From NCBI GenBank assembly GCA_034670405.1, contig JAXDDX010000024.1, forward strand, positions 3,588,501 to 3,652,500: a stretch of 64,000 bases of DNA, read 5' to 3'. Position 1 is the first letter of the stretch, and every line of letters begins with the position of its first letter. The notes below the pieces were generated by a model that saw only the letters and a program-made list of their open reading frames with translations, was not told the DNA's origin and searched no databases. Shown here one piece after another: positions 25,113 to 37,865 of this stretch. The position numbers were made by a program, and so were the translations under genes. This stretch comes from Hoplostethus atlanticus. Lineage: Eukaryota; Chordata; Actinopteri; Trachichthyiformes; Trachichthyidae.

Positions 25113-28100
25113 ATTGTGCATACTTTAAATTTATGGCAGAAAGTCAACCTAAAAAGGTGAGTAAATCCTTTACCGCAAATAGAAATTGAGTTTAGGTGGT
25201 TTTACCCTGCACTACATGTCTGCTTGTGCCTCTACTCACAGTGGAATTGCTACGTTTATGAGTGGGGCTCATTCTCATGCGATCCGTCGCGCCTTCATTA
25301 TGATACACTGGTGGGAAATGAGAGGTCCGCTTGCTGCTGGCGCACTGATTACTAGTCCTCGGGGACCCTCTGTTTTTCCCCGGTAATTGATAGTTAGGCG
25401 CTGCTCTAATCAAATACACCGTCTGTCTCCAAGATAGAGACCTATAGCCGGCCAAACGCACGCTCTGGTGCAATGAGGGGGTATTTCCGATTTAAGCAAA
25501 GCGGTTAACCCTGTGAACCAGTTATTTCAGATGAGTAGGAATTAGAAGTTTTTTTTCTTTTGCATAAAGGCCCTCTATGTTAGACAAAATCCATACATTA
25601 AATCCTACAGAGTAGCCTCGTTTAACCTGACAGACAAGAATGAAGGCTGTAAATGTCCGTTCTAAATTTGCAGTAGCTATATTTTCAACTAGGACAGTTT
25701 TTCCCGTCCATATCGGAAGGCTTCTCGTCCTTTCAGTCACTGATGGACAGGGAGGCCACGGGGTAAAACTCCCCCAAAACTTCCATCTTCTTCAAACTCA
25801 TTCTTTTCTTTCTCCTCCTCCCTCAAAAATCCCCGGTTCCCGTGGAGCGCTTGTTTTGTGTGGTCCCAGCACTGTCCCGTTTTTATCACTCCTCTGACGG
25901 GTTACCCCGGTCCCCCTCGCACCTGCGTCGCTCCCAGGTCCCTTCAGGAATGCGCTGGGGCTTGTAATCGCCTTTGTGGGGGCCATTGAGTTGTACGGCT
26001 GACTGAAACTTCCCAACCTCACAGAGCGCTGGCCGCTGAATGGGGCTCAGCGTGGGGCGGCTCTCCAAACCACGGCCGCTGCCAAATTCCTACAGTGGCG
26101 CTCCACAATCACTCCCACACAGGCCCCGCTATACCGCCAGGCAGGAGGGATGGGGGAGGAGGAGAGGGATAGATTGGGATGTGGTGCTGGTGGTAGTGGT
26201 GGTGGTGGGGGGTGAGAAAGAAGAGAGGGATGGGAAAAGTCCAAAGTGAACTCTAAACAACACGGCCAGTTTTGTATCATCACTCTTTATATATTACCAC
26301 TCTGGGACATCGCGGCGACATCCTAAAAGTGACACTTTTTGTTACTTTTCCACATTCTTGATTTGAAATGATATTCTAGAGTAAGAAAAGGCCAGATATT
26401 GATGATCATTTTCGAATCTGATTTCAACTAACTAGTAAATTGGCAAGTCTAAAAGTTCCAATGGAAATAAAGGCTAGACTATTTGACTATAAGGACTATG
26501 AAAAAATCAGAAAAAACTCCACTATTGTGTATGCAGGACAAAGTTTGAAAATAGAGCATTTTTTATAACTTTCAGTGCATTTGAGCTGCGTTTCGGTGCA
26601 TTAGGTCTGTGTACCGGCATATAGCGGGGTAGCTGTGGGTAGATAGAGCAGCACTGCAGGATTAAGAGGCAGCAAGATTGTTAAACATGTCAACGTGTAA
26701 TTGCACGATAAGGCCCTTCCGAGGAATTCATTGGCCCAGTTGCTTTCTCTATTCCGCGCTAATCTCGCCCGGCACATTCGTTCTGTGCAATCTGTCTCCA
26801 TAATCTTCTGTGACAGAGCGGGCGACGAGAGCAGGCTGCTTGGTAATTTTTTTAGGGGGGGGGGAACGGAGAAAATATGCAGAGGCGTGATAAAGTGACG
26901 CTAATTATCCCCATTTAGGACAGGGAGTGCAAGGGATCGGGGCTTTACGAGCAACCGAGTGTGCGCTGGTGCTGATGGCCTCCTAGTGCGGAATATATCG
27001 GTGGCTACAAGATAAGAGTATCGCATGGTGGAGAGATTTATTGGTCGGTCAGCACCCCCTAAACACACACGCGCGCGCGGACACACACGTACACTCACAC
27101 GCACTCACGCACGCCCACACACACACCAGAACAATCATCGCCACCACCACACCTATACGTTGTGCCCTACACTCACCCCTCTTGCACCTCAAGGTGTAAT
27201 TTATTCGGGTTAAATTTGCCAGAACGCTCCTCTTTTAGCCTGGCGATGTGCCGTGACGTGCTCCGCCTCTCCGGTCTTTCAGTGTTAATCCGCGTCTCTT
27301 TACATCAGAAGATAAGATAGAAATAGGTGCAAAACACAGAGGAGGCCATCCCATCCCATACGCTCCGCGGTGTCGTATGAGATGTCTGCACAGATGCCGT
27401 TTCAGCCGGGTTTTGGACTTCAAACTCATTTCCAGACATTGTTCTCCAGATTTTTTATTGAATAGATTATTGCGCAGCCATACTTTACACGCTCACTATG
27501 AGGCCTAACAGGTTTAATTGACATGCCATGCAAGTCTTCATCAGTGTGAAATAGGCCCTTTAACTACGTATTTGAGATTAATTGATTCTTTAAAAATGCC
27601 TAAGTAGGCATACATTTCCTTCATTTGCATGTGTATGGCTATTAGTCTATTTCTAAATATGAGGCCTAAAGGCAATAAGAATTAACCTAAATAACAAAAC
27701 TAGCTGTGACCTGTCAAAAGATGTCACATCCAGTACATCACTTGTTTTTATTATTTCAACATGAATATTGATCTGCATGACAGTACATGGGCAACCTTTC
27801 TCTATACACTGAATAAGCAATTCAAGCAATTTATGAAGGTGACTTTGCCATAAATCCCAAAACCATCATTCATCTAAAATGAAACATCTACACCTGGATG
27901 TCGCCTAGATGATACAACCTTTAAACTATGAGATTCTGACGAGTCATCAATAACCCCACGAGAAACACACAGTCAAGATTGTGCTCAGTTTAATTGGCCC
28001 ATGGGAAGCCCCAGGTCCGTTTGTAGCCACACCAGTGTGAAACAGTTATCACTTTGGTTGTGGATGTTAAGTGCACTAAATCCCAGATGTTTCCATGCGC

Positions 28101-29879
28101 TGCTTTGGGTAGTGAATCTATTCTCCGAGTGCAATGCTGTGTCTTATAGCTTGATGAAGTGCCATTAACTTTTTTTCTTCCTTAAGTATGATGTACTATT
28201 TCCTAAAGAGCTTAATTCTAGTGGCCGTACCGGTGACGAATCTAAGCAACTTGAGTTAAATGCTCATATTTCTGCCTGACGCAAGTTATTCCTTCCTCAC
28301 CCAAACAAGAAACTCTCTTACACTTTTCCCAATTCCCCTTCCCAGACTCTAGGTGTCATGTTTAAAAGAACAGAAAAGATTAAATATGTCACTGTCTCAG
28401 AACTTCACTAACCAATATCAAGACCAATAACCTGGGCAAAATAGTAGTTATATATATTCAAAATATTTTAAATCACATCGTGCACTTGAAGCTGCCACTT
28501 ATGATGTGGCAAGTCAAACGTCCCTAAAGCAGTTCAAATATTTGAGTCTAAATCATTTATTTTGATCTAGGTCTGCTGTAGGGTCGGTTACCATATCCTA
28601 TGGTTACCATATATAAATATATAAATTAACTTGATTATCTCTCAGTTCATAGAATTATACTCCACAGCATAAACAATTAAATGGCAAACGGAGGGTGATA
28701 TACAACTCCGAGTTGCAGTTCAAGTGAAACTTCATTGAAAATAATTAATTAAATATATATATATATGTTCCTCTCGTCGATGTACTGTCTTGTATTTCGT
28801 GTGTTGTTCATTATTTCCCTTTCAGTATTACATGCTTTGTCGGGGGTTCAAGGCAGAGAACCCTGCAGTGTAAACATTGTTCACAAGTTCACAAAATGTC
28901 TCTCTGAGTGCATGAAAGATTTCAACCTACAATGATGTTACATGCACATTGTCATAAATTGATGTCATGTTAGATTAAGTTTGTGCGTTATGAATTTAGA
29001 ACATGATTTGAGAAGTCAAAGCACATCAGAACAGAGGAGCCTAGCGTTTGTTTCGAAGCATATGACAATTTAAAATCTTGTGTGATTTGTTCAGGAAATT
29101 GAGTTGCATCTTGTAGACTATGTCGTTTGACAGCAAAATAAAATTCCATTACTGACCAATAAAGTGATTGATCATTAGTTGAGAATGAAATGAAGAGCAA
29201 AATATGATGCAGAATTCTTTCTACCGTTCAGCAGTTTTTTTTCTCTGCAAATATAAGCATCTAGAAGAAGTCATTTTGCAATACAATAATTAATTTGACG
29301 TTGCCTTAATAATATCCTACTAACAGGTGGTTTGTCATATTAGGCCAACGCTTATGCGCACAAAGTTCCTCTTCAATCGATATTATTAAAATGTTGAAAT
29401 AATTCACAAGAAAACCTGGAATGAGGAATCATACTGATATAGCATGAAAGGAGATGTAAAAATGTAGGCAAATGAACATGTTGTGCATAAATATTTGAAA
29501 TGGCTCTATAATATTGTTTTATTGTAATATTATAATATTGGCCTCCACCTCCACTGAAATAGAATGAGGCCATTTAATTAATCAATTAATCCTAATGACC
29601 CATCATAAAAGTTTAGCTTTATGAACAGCCAAAACAACTTAACCCTACCAAGAAATTGGTGGACGCAGGCCTACCGACCACAGCTTTCACGCACAATTAC
29701 GCACAGACAATTAGGCTATTTAAAAGATTGTGTGATCTATGGACTGCAGCAATACGTGGATATGGCCCGACAGTCTGTCTGGATGATATTCTCATAGCCT
29801 AAAACATAAAACACTGTTGTTAGACATAGAATAGTGAAAATAATCAATCTAAGACCGCTCTTTTAAGAATCAAAGCAAC
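25113..29879. other. Intergenic sequence downstream of sox1
   Basis: No gene is seen. Parts at 25180-25520, 25860-26270 and 26580-27430 are GC- and CpG-richer than their surroundings and look like regulatory DNA. The section 27500-29870 is AT-rich, without recognised elements. Confidence 0.4.
26580..26860. promoter_or_regulatory. Candidate conserved non-coding element downstream of sox1
   Basis: High-complexity sequence with GTAATTGCAC, TTCATTGGCCC (inverted CCAAT) and AGATTGTTAAAC (SOX-like), bounded on the right by a G run near 26862. It is a candidate enhancer only. Confidence 0.3.
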
Positions 29880-30472
29880 ATATGTGAAATTTATTCAGTT
29901 CTTCTTCAATGCAATATCAGGGCTTTTCACTTGCAGAAAAGCACTTAAATTACAACAGCAGTTGCCCGTCAGTCTTTGAAATATTAAAATTATTCACAAT
30001 TTACAATAATTAGGTTTTACAATAAAAAGAGATGATTTCGAGAATTAAGACACAGGCTTCTGCAAATGAACACAAATGTTTAAGGAATGCGATTTTTCCA
30101 TATATATTTTAAAGCACTTTTTATGATTATGACACATCTTATCTCATTTTCAATAAATTACAAGAACCCCAAAAATTATAAGACAATTTAACCAAATATC
30201 TTTGTGAACTTGGCGTATCCCTCAACTAAGACTGTGTTAAGTAATGGACAAAAAATGATAGCACAATAACCAATATTTCAACATCATCTTCGTTATATAA
30301 TTCCACTGTTGGCTATTCAAAAAAGCCGAAATGAATATGCTATTTACCCTTCATTTACAATATCATAAACATTCTGTACAAAATGCAGGTAGTTCTGGGG
30401 CCGGGATAATTTAGAAAAGAGGTAAATATTTGGTTATGTGTTGGTTTGCAGTTTTCAATTATTCTGTGAGCT
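29880..30472 (-). other. Probable sox1 3' untranslated region
   Basis: This AT-rich stretch directly follows the sox1 stop codon on the minus strand. A polyadenylation hexamer AATAAA on that strand (plus-strand TTTATT at 29890-29895) gives a plausible end about 590 nt after the stop. Other hexamers lie further left, for example near 27750, so a longer 3'UTR is possible. The end is inferred from the motif only. Confidence 0.45.
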
Positions 30473-31507
30473 CTAAATGTGTGTTAGAGGGACCGTCCCG
30501 TTCACTCCGGCCGTGGCGCTCTGGTAATGCTGCGGCAAGGCGTGGAATCTACTTTGCACTGACGGGTCTGCCGGTTCTCCGGTTGGTAAATACATGCTTA
30601 TCATCTCTCTCAAGTCTCCGGGGCAAGGACCCCGTGAGTGTGTGCTGCTGACGGGAGGGCTTACACTCGGCTCCGACTTTACCAGCGACCCTAACGTCCC
30701 CATGGCAGCTGAAGTGGAGACGCCGGAGCCCTGGTGCTGCGTGTAGGTGATCCCGCCGTAGCCGGATGGAGAGGCGCTCATGTAGCTCTGAGAGTTCGAG
30801 ATGGGGCTGTACTGCAGGGTTGTCATGTCGTAGCGGTGCATGGGCTGGGGGTTGTGGGAGTGATGGTGGTGCGAGTGGTGGTGGTGGTGCGCCCCGCTTC
30901 CCGGGTGCTGGCTGTAGGCTAGCTGAGCCTCCTGCATCATCGCTGCGGCCGCCGCGGCTGCAGCCACCTGCCCCGAGTACGCACCATTCGCCCAGCTGTT
31001 CATGTGCGCGTAGCCGGAGCTGGCGGAGCCCCCGTGACCCCCGGGGCTCTCTAACCTCTGTCCGACCCCGGATGAACTCATGCCGACCCCTAAACCAACT
31101 CCACCGGGCCCACCAGCCCCAGAAAGCAGCCCACCAGCGAGGGAATACTTGTCCTTTTTCAGCAGCGTCTTGGTCTTCCGTCTTGGTCGGTACTTGTAAT
31201 CCGGATGCTCCTTCATATGCATGGCTCGCAGCCGTTTCGCCTCGTCGATGAAAGGGCGCTTCTCAGTTTCGGACATCACCTTCCACTCGGCACCAAGTCG
31301 CTTGCTGATCTCAGAGTTGTGCATTTTGGGGTTCTCCTGTGCCATCTTTCTCCGCTGCCCGCGGGACCACACCATGAACGCGTTCATCGGTCTCTTCACC
31401 CGGTCCTGATTCGCTTTAGACCCGCTGTTCGGCCCCGTTTGCCCCGTGGTCGTATTCGTTTGGGGTCCAGGGGAATGGAGGTCAGTTTCCATCATCATGC
31501 TATACAT
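30473..31507 (-). CDS. sox1: Sox1 transcription factor (SoxB1 HMG-box), single exon
   Basis: The complete intronless reading frame has 344 codons and a TAG stop. It starts [14 protein letters not shown] and ends NGTVPLTHI, the hallmark ends of vertebrate SOX1. The HMG box spans about residues 36-110, with RPMNAFMVW at 39-47 and [12 protein letters not shown] at 61-72; it bends DNA in the minor groove at ACAAT-type sites. The basic tail [14 protein letters not shown] (105-118) follows. Further along are a glycine-rich linker (125-165), an eight-alanine run (182-189), a histidine-rich stretch (207-219), the sumoylation-type motif VKSE (276-279) and a Ser/Pro-rich C-terminal activation region. 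SoxB1 proteins keep neural progenitors undifferentiated in the nucleus, usually with POU partners. Length and order are normal and no frameshift is seen. Teleosts keep sox1a and sox1b. The neighbouring atp11a exon favours sox1b, but the paralogue is not proven. Antisense frames over this gene are shadows. Confidence 0.98.
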   Translation of the reverse strand: MYSMMMETDLHSPGPQTNTTTGQTGPNSGSKANQDRVKRPMNAFMVWSRGQRRKMAQENPKMHNSEISKRLGAEWKVMSETEKRPFIDEAKRLRAMHMKEHPDYKYRPRRKTKTLLKKDKYSLAGGLLSGAGGPGGVGLGVGMSSSGVGQRLESPGGHGGSASSGYAHMNSWANGAYSGQVAAAAAAAAMMQEAQLAYSQHPGSGAHHHHHSHHHHSHNPQPMHRYDMTTLQYSPISNSQSYMSASPSGYGGITYTQHQGSGVSTSAAMGTLGSLVKSEPSVSPPVSSTHSRGPCPGDLREMISMYLPTGEPADPSVQSRFHALPQHYQSATAGVNGTVPLTHI

Positions 31508-32000
31508 TCACCTGGTTTTCAAACTTCGCCACCAACAGAGAAAAAATCTATTTCAAGGTAAGATAGGACAGGCGCACACAAGATCGTTGGTGCGCACGGG
31601 ATCGTTAGATTGCAAAACTACTATTCTACCCCCAAATGAATCAAATGCCAGATGACAAATAATCCGAAAAAGGAATATAAAATGTTCTCCACCATCAGTA
31701 TTTTACCCTCTCTTCGCTTGGGCTGGTTCACATCCACTGTGATAGAATGCGCATTTGAGCCACTTTCCCTGTCGGAGTTGAGAAGTTAGTTAAAACCGCG
31801 GCCATATGATGCGCACTGACAGCGGTTAAATGAGCCACAAGCGGCCAATGAGGCTCTAGCAGCAGGATGATTTGCATGGCGTTTGGTCAGGTGACTCTCA
31901 GACCGTAGAGGAAGAACGCACAGGAGTAGGAGGGGGCGGTGGTGTGGGTGGGGTGTGGGGGGGGGGGGGGGGGTGAAAGGAGGGTCACCCCCACAAATAG
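31508..32000 (-). promoter_or_regulatory. sox1 5' region and proximal promoter
   Basis: This lies immediately upstream of the sox1 start codon. It holds a perfect POU octamer (ATTTGCAT on plus, 31870-31877), about 365 bp before the ATG, and a CCAAT-type box (GCCAATGAG, about 31843-31851). A 17-base guanine run (31957-31973) lies beyond them. No clear TATA box was found in the minus orientation. SoxB1 genes are known targets of POU factors, so the octamer is a sensible control site. The transcription start is not visible. Confidence 0.5.
31870..31877 (-). promoter_or_regulatory. POU octamer ATGCAAAT
   Basis: An exact octamer lies in the sox1 upstream region (minus strand ATGCAAAT). The match is seen directly; binding by a POU factor is inferred from known SoxB1/POU co-regulation. 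Confidence 0.5.
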
Positions 32001-32635
32001 GACGAGGCATATGAAATCTCCAAGCACACACGCTTAAAGACTTAAACTAAAAAAAGAGTAACTAATAAAGACTTGAAATGAAAAGGTGGGTCCAGTCAGT
32101 AATGATCATAATTCAGACATCCACCAGTATTAACAAAACAAATCTGAAAATAATTAATTTATACTACTTTTCCCCTATTAAAATACAACTTCCTCATATA
32201 ACTAACATCAGTTTGATACTGCATCCCTAATTGTAAGTCAGCAAATTAAGCCGGCCACTTCCCATCTTTTGTAGACGAATGTTCCTTTAAGAAAATGTAC
32301 TCATGTGCTTTTAGTTTCATTTCCAAATTTCATGGGGACGAATTAAAGGTTTCTGTACTGCCCTGATAGTTTAGGGCACCGGAGGCCCGATTCAAATTCA
32401 ATCGTTTTGAAGGCACATCCTACCTCATTTTGCAGAGCATATCTCTCTTCTCTCTCTCTCCTCTCTCCTCTTGCTCTCTCGCTCTCTCTCTCTCTCTCTG
32501 CAGGTAAAGGCAGTGAAGCAAGCCTACACACTCAACGCACAACATGATGGGAAAGAGATTTGGCAAACTGTTGGTCTAATAGAGAAGCCCACTAGGATAA
32601 CCTGTGTGTGAAATTGCCGGGGCAAAGCGCTGTTA

Positions 32636-32652
32636 TCGCCGTCTACTGGTGA
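32636..32652 (-). promoter_or_regulatory. Second CTCF-like site
   Basis: The minus strand reads TCACCAGTAGACGGCGA, close to the CTCF core with one or two mismatches. It lies about 1.1 kb upstream of the sox1 start codon, in the same orientation as the site near 7.58 kb. Confidence 0.35.
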
Positions 32653-32799
32653 CGGTGAATCAAGTCTGGTGACGCTACTGTGCGGGTCCACAGATGGAAA
32701 GAAAAGGCCAGAAGCAAAACTGTATGCTTTTTGTGGGCACATTTTTGTAGACATTTTATGTGGTAAATATCCAGTCAAATATGATGCGAGATGATGAGA

Positions 32800-33190
32800 G
32801 GAAAGGGTCTATAAATCATCGGGTCCGCGCACATATAATCCAAATTTCACAGTTGACCTCCCCTGAAAAGCCCAATCGACCTCTAATTGAAAGGGAAAAC
32901 AAAATACCCCTTCCCTGCGGCGAGACTAACGATTTAATCATTCTATCATACTTTGGTGTTTTTAATTAGAGCTTAGCCTGATATAGCTCTCAGTTTAGGA
33001 CCTGCGGGAGCGGGATCACTCAGACGGATCCGTGCGCGTTTGGTAATAGGGTTAACGGGATCTCACAATGGTCAATAAACATTTCCAGTGATCCAGGCCG
33101 TGTGGCTTACGGCCCGAGGACGATCACATTATGATGATGACACCCAGAGAGCTTGGGCGGTGTGTGCCACTGAAACTATTCTGAGACAGG
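32800..33190. promoter_or_regulatory. Candidate enhancer about 1.3-1.7 kb upstream of sox1
   Basis: Repeat-free, high-complexity sequence with several homeodomain cores (TCTAATTGAAA, TTTAATCATT, TTTTAATTAGAG) and a SOX core ACAATGG (33065-33071). SoxB1 genes often carry SOX/homeodomain-driven neural enhancers close upstream, so this is a likely control element. Confidence 0.35.
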
Positions 33191-36119
33191 ATATCACACA
33201 TCCTAGTAAATGGACCCTTTTAACTTTTGTTGGAAGAAAAAAAATGTTTTTAAGAATGCAACACAATCCGATAAGCCATAATACTTCCATAACAATATCC
33301 TAAACGTGTCACTATATATAATAACAGGATGTCTTATAATAACAGGATAATAACATAATAACATAACATAATATAATAATAATGATAAACTAACATTAAT
33401 ATAAAAATAATAATAAATATACAAATTATGATCACCTGACGATTATGAAGGTGAATGCATAACGCTTTATTTAAAACAATCAAATGTTTTAAGTGTTTAA
33501 GTGTAAGAATTACTGATTTTGTTTGACCAAAATATAGGTATAGGCCAAATGATACAAAAATAAACTGACAGTTTGCAGAAGCAGATTAGTACATACTATT
33601 CCTAATTTTAACCAAAAGAAATGCAGGCTTTTAAGTTTGCTTTATAGCACTGAATTAGCGCATGATCCTTATACCTTAATATAAAATAATTTTAACAGAT
33701 ATCACAATGCACCGTGCAAGAAGACAGCCGCGTCCAGCAGGTGTTATTAGCCTCAAACAAACTGACAGCATGCATTTCTACAAAATAACAATTGATCATG
33801 GTCCAGCCTGAAGATTAGGCCTGAACAACAATAATAATAGTAGTAATACAAATAAAACTAATAATAATAATAATGATAATTTAGATTATTTTATTTTGTT
33901 ATTATTCATGTCATTGTTGAGCCAATACTATGAGTGGCCTTAACCTCAGACTACCTAAGGGATTAGCCTTTAGAACGACACCGGGACACTGGTGGCCCGT
34001 ATTTACTCTCCCTGTCATTCCCCATCAGTCGCTTCTCTTTTTTACAATCCTCCCCGCTCCTTTGTGCGCCCTCTGCAATAGGCTGTGTGCGCTAACTGCG
34101 ACGGTGCACGACTAAGGGGCTAAGGGTCACCGCAGTTATTCAGCCCCCTTCCCAAAGAAAACAAGAGCATTGGGTGCTTTTTATGTGTGTTGTTCAAATC
34201 AAAGTTTAGCTAACGAGTGAAAGCTTATGAATAAACTCAACCACAAGCCTTCCGAGATACACAGCGACCTGAGGGTTTCAATTCTGCATCTCTATCCTCA
34301 CTCGAGCCGAAGTGAGGTTGATAAAAAATAACACTCAGTGGCTACCTGTTTCTGCATAAGCCATTTCTAATCATAAAACTCCATCCTTCACAATGTACGC
34401 TAAAAACAAAATCCACCCACCCCCATACAAAAGTTAACCAATTGTGTCTGGGTTAGTCTATGATACCCAGACTCCCAGACTGATACCCAGAGATTAATTT
34501 TCACGTGTTCTGTGCATGCTTGTGAGAGTGTGTTTGTGCGCGCGCCGGCGATGGAGGGGTTGGGGGGCGGGCTGGTAGTTTACGCGAGAGAGAGAAAGAC
34601 AGGAAAATAGATGTCTGATCACCTAGACATAAGACAATGCGGTATGAAAGTTCGCATGGGTTAATGATCTGACTCTGCTATCAAGTGAAAACACCTGTTC
34701 CACGGAGGTCCAACGAGCTCCAACCTAAACAGATCTGTTGACCAGTTTCCCTCCTCACCACCCGCCTGTTGAAAACTGGGGAAAAAAACATGCAGACAAT
34801 CTGTTACCTCACTCAGCCTTCCATGTGCAAAACATGGATTTAATAACCATTTAATTCACGAGAAACATCGCATTGCATCGTTTACAAAGGTGATAGCTTT
34901 CACTCCCAACTGCATCAGTAGGCTAATAAAGATCCATGAGCCCAGACTCTCTGTCAGAGAAACAGCCTGTGTCGGGTAGAGAGCAACTAGTAGCACCATA
35001 CCATCACCGCTCGTACAGCCAAACCTTTGCGGAGCTCACTTCCCCTCAAATAAAACGACAGCCCGAAGCTAGAAACACACATGATGCGTTGAATTAAACA
35101 CAACAGAGCGCACTCATTCTGAAAGTAAGCTTGCCAATTAAAACGCCTTTAGCGACTGATTTATTTCAGTACGCAATCGTTGAGCATAGGTATCAAATAT
35201 GTTTCATTTAGTCGTTTCACTTCGCATTTCACGATAAATTTGGATTTTACGCACAGCAGACATGCAGGCTGATAGACGGTGCATATGTAGGCTAGAGATT
35301 TATAATAAATGCGTACATAAGTGTCGTCTCAGTTGTGCAAACTTACGCATGTTTCCCTCGTTCCCTCTACTGCAGACCATGCGGGAAGATCTCTCCCTCC
35401 ATACTCCTAAAGCCGTCCTAAACCCTCCAAAGCTTCATGTAAGACCGCTATTCCCTCTAAAATCTGGCCGCTTGTGTGCCAAGGCCATCCATGCCTGGTG
35501 CCCAAACCCACCACTCAACACACACTGAGGGGGAGAGACAAGAAGAAATTACATTTATTATACACTCTAAAAAGACAATTTCAAGTTATTGTTTCTCTCG
35601 GCGATAGGGGTTTGCTTCTAACATAATGAAGCGTCTTTTGTGTGGCACGGAACAATACAAAACAAGTATTCTAATAAATAGCCACTTTTTTGTTGGCTCT
35701 CCAGGATGAATGGGTTGGAGCGGCGGGGCTCTGAAAGGCAGCTGTGCCGCATTCGGGGAGGAGGGGCGGGGACTTGGCGAGGAGCCCCGTCCGCGTCCCC
35801 GTCCGTCCGTCACCCCCCCTACCCCCCCCCCCCACACACACACACACACACACCATCCTGGATACTGACTCCCATTACCGATCCTGGCACAGAAGAAGAT
35901 GGAAAGAGAGGGGGAAAGGGGGAGAGGTTGACTTTTGAGGCTGTTTTACTTTGTACATTCTGTTTCCTATAATGCCCAATAGGTCTACTGTCAAATAATC
36001 ACAGATTGCACCATTTACCGTAAAGTCCACAGTATTCACAGCGTCCACAGTCAGATTTAGTTTATATGAACATGCACAGCTTGCCAGCATATGTCTCTGA
36101 CAGCTTCAGGATGGAGAAA
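33191..36119. other. Intergenic, no gene seen
   Basis: The stretch 33300-33430 is low-complexity ATA/TAA sequence. From 33900 to 35560 it is mostly unique sequence, with C-rich and (CA)n runs at 35812-35852. No coding signal was found. Confidence 0.4.
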
Positions 36120-36120
36120 C

Positions 36121-36167
<47 letters not shown>

Positions 36168-36194
36168 GCACATATACAGCACAGTATTAATCTC

Positions 36195-36226
<32 letters not shown>

Positions 36227-36237
36227 GAGATTCTTCC

Positions 36238-36284
<47 letters not shown>

Positions 36285-36291
36285 ACACAGC
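36120..36291. repeat. (CA)n, (TATC)n, (CT)n(CA)n microsatellite cluster
   Basis: Three arrays lie in a row: CA (36120-36162), TATC (about 36196-36226) and CT/CA (about 36235-36290). Confidence 0.9.
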
Positions 36292-36319
36292 TTCAGTTTG
36301 AGTAAGAGGTGAGAAAGAC

Positions 36320-36480
36320 TGTTAGCGTTTGTTTCAGATAGAATTAACCCCTGACTCAGATCTGTTAAGTCTCTGCTCCCATCCATTGATCACTGAAATT
36401 CAGATGGATTCACCTGTGTTAATTACCTGAGAGATTAATTTCTCTCCCTCTAACCCTCACTATTCCCATTTGTTTTCCTA
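36320..36480. promoter_or_regulatory. Candidate regulatory block with paired E-boxes (copy A)
   Basis: This contains CAGATGGATTCACCTG (36401-36416): E-boxes CAGATG and CACCTG four bases apart, inside a 30-bp sequence (36394-36423) repeated in reverse at 46567-46596. ATTAA-type homeodomain cores flank it. E-boxes of these types bind proneural bHLH factors and Snail/ZEB repressors. Function is inferred. Confidence 0.4.
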
Positions 36481-37235
36481 ACAGAGTAGCAGATCCTGGC
36501 TAAACAGTTCAGGCTGGCTGAAGTGCCGGATGTTGATTCCCTCCTCGCCTATTAGAGTCTCCTTGCTAATCGCAGTCTGTTGGCCACAGGGTTGCCAGAG
36601 CAGACAGACTCCCAAACTTGTGGCTGCTGTAGCTGGCAGGTGTCTGCCGTGTCTTTGCTGTTTAACACATCCATCTGCTTGGCAGTGCTGGCAAAGCCAT
36701 GGGGGATGACATGGGGCTCCTATAAAAGCGACTGCTTGGCCCCATGATTGGAATATTTTATGATCATGCAACATGTTACGAGGAGCAATGATGACAAGAT
36801 AATTCTTCAACAGGACAAAGATATGCAATCAGGCAGAATGTTTGAGATACAGTGTTGCTTTATTGCAAAAATGACAGATCTCCTTGCCTGTGTACAATGT
36901 CATTGCTGTATAATGACTGGATGAGTTTAACAGGACAGACTGCGGGCAAGCTCTCCCACACACTGAATAAAGGAATCAGGGAGGTTGTAAATGTAGCACA
37001 ATGAAATCTGTGATATTAACAATAACAATGTAAGTTTGTATCTGAATATGTCTAGTTCTGAACTGAATCTGCATTAGTTTCAAAAGGATTATTACTTTAA
37101 CGAGGTACCTGAATAATCCCAATCTATTTTCTTGGGCACAAACCCTACAAACAATTATCTTGTTACGCTCTTCCAATGCTGATCCATGGTGCAGTCTGGT
37201 CACTTCGTGCATGCCCGGGCCACGTTAACATCAAC

Positions 37236-37530
37236 CACATAAGCAATAACCCATGACAGGCCGTGGTATATGGAATTTATATCACAGTCAAGGTGCGTTA
37301 CTTGCCTGATGCACAGCAGAGGGACTACTTTGTCACAAAATACTGTAAAAGTAGTCCGAAGCAACAACCAAAGTTAGTATCCGACCTGCATAGAATGTTT
37401 ACAGTTTTTTTTTTGTTTGGCCAATATTTACAGTGGAGTAATATGGAACGAGGAAGAGGCCGTCATGGTAAGTATGGTATATAGGATATGCATGTACCAT
37501 GCTTGGTATATATAGGATATATACCACAGC
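37236..37530. mobile_element. Possible degraded MITE with GTGGTATAT ends
   Basis: The left part has GCCGTGGTATATGG (about 37260) and the right part has GGATATATACCACAGC (about 37515) in opposite orientation. The ends resemble common fish MITE ends, but the match is loose and boundaries are unclear. Confidence 0.3.
37434..37467 (+). other. Exon-like cassette A (34 bp)
   Basis: A pyrimidine-rich acceptor (ending ATTTACAG) precedes 34 bp containing an ATG with MERGRGRH, then a consensus donor (ATG|GTAAGTATG). It joins in frame with the cassette at 37821. It could be the start of an unknown small gene, a transposon-derived exon or chance. Confidence 0.25.
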
Positions 37531-37820
37531 TGTTTCTCTAGTTGATTAAGCTACTGATGCAGAGACTAATGGCCAATAACAGTTATACAACAGGTAAATA
37601 TGAGTTTTTAATTGCCTTTTGCTTCATTTTGACACTTAAGTCAAGCTCTTCAATAATGTGTGTAGCCCACATTTATATGCTAAAACTCTTTATAGATTAA
37701 TGCTCTGCTATGGTATTTGATTGGATTGTTTTACTGGTGTTGTACTTGTGTGACACTTTAAATTCTCAAATTTTCTGTTGCACTGTTTAGCTAGTAATTG
37801 TGAAATGTTATCCTTAACAG

Positions 37821-37865
37821 GTGAATCCAAATCTGGGGCCATAGCTGTACATGATTTATATGAAG
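37821..37865 (+). other. Exon-like cassette B (45 bp)
   Basis: The acceptor TTATCCTTAACAG and donor GAAG|GTATGT enclose 45 bp. Its reading frame continues from cassette A without a stop (ESKSGAIAVHDLYE). No third exon with a matching phase was found. Confidence 0.25.

Noticed and set aside
30766-31251. 161-codon frame antisense to sox1, and a 118-codon frame at 31205-31561
   Set aside because: They are mirror frames of the GC-rich sox1 coding sequence, with Arg/Ser/Pro-rich content and no family resemblance.
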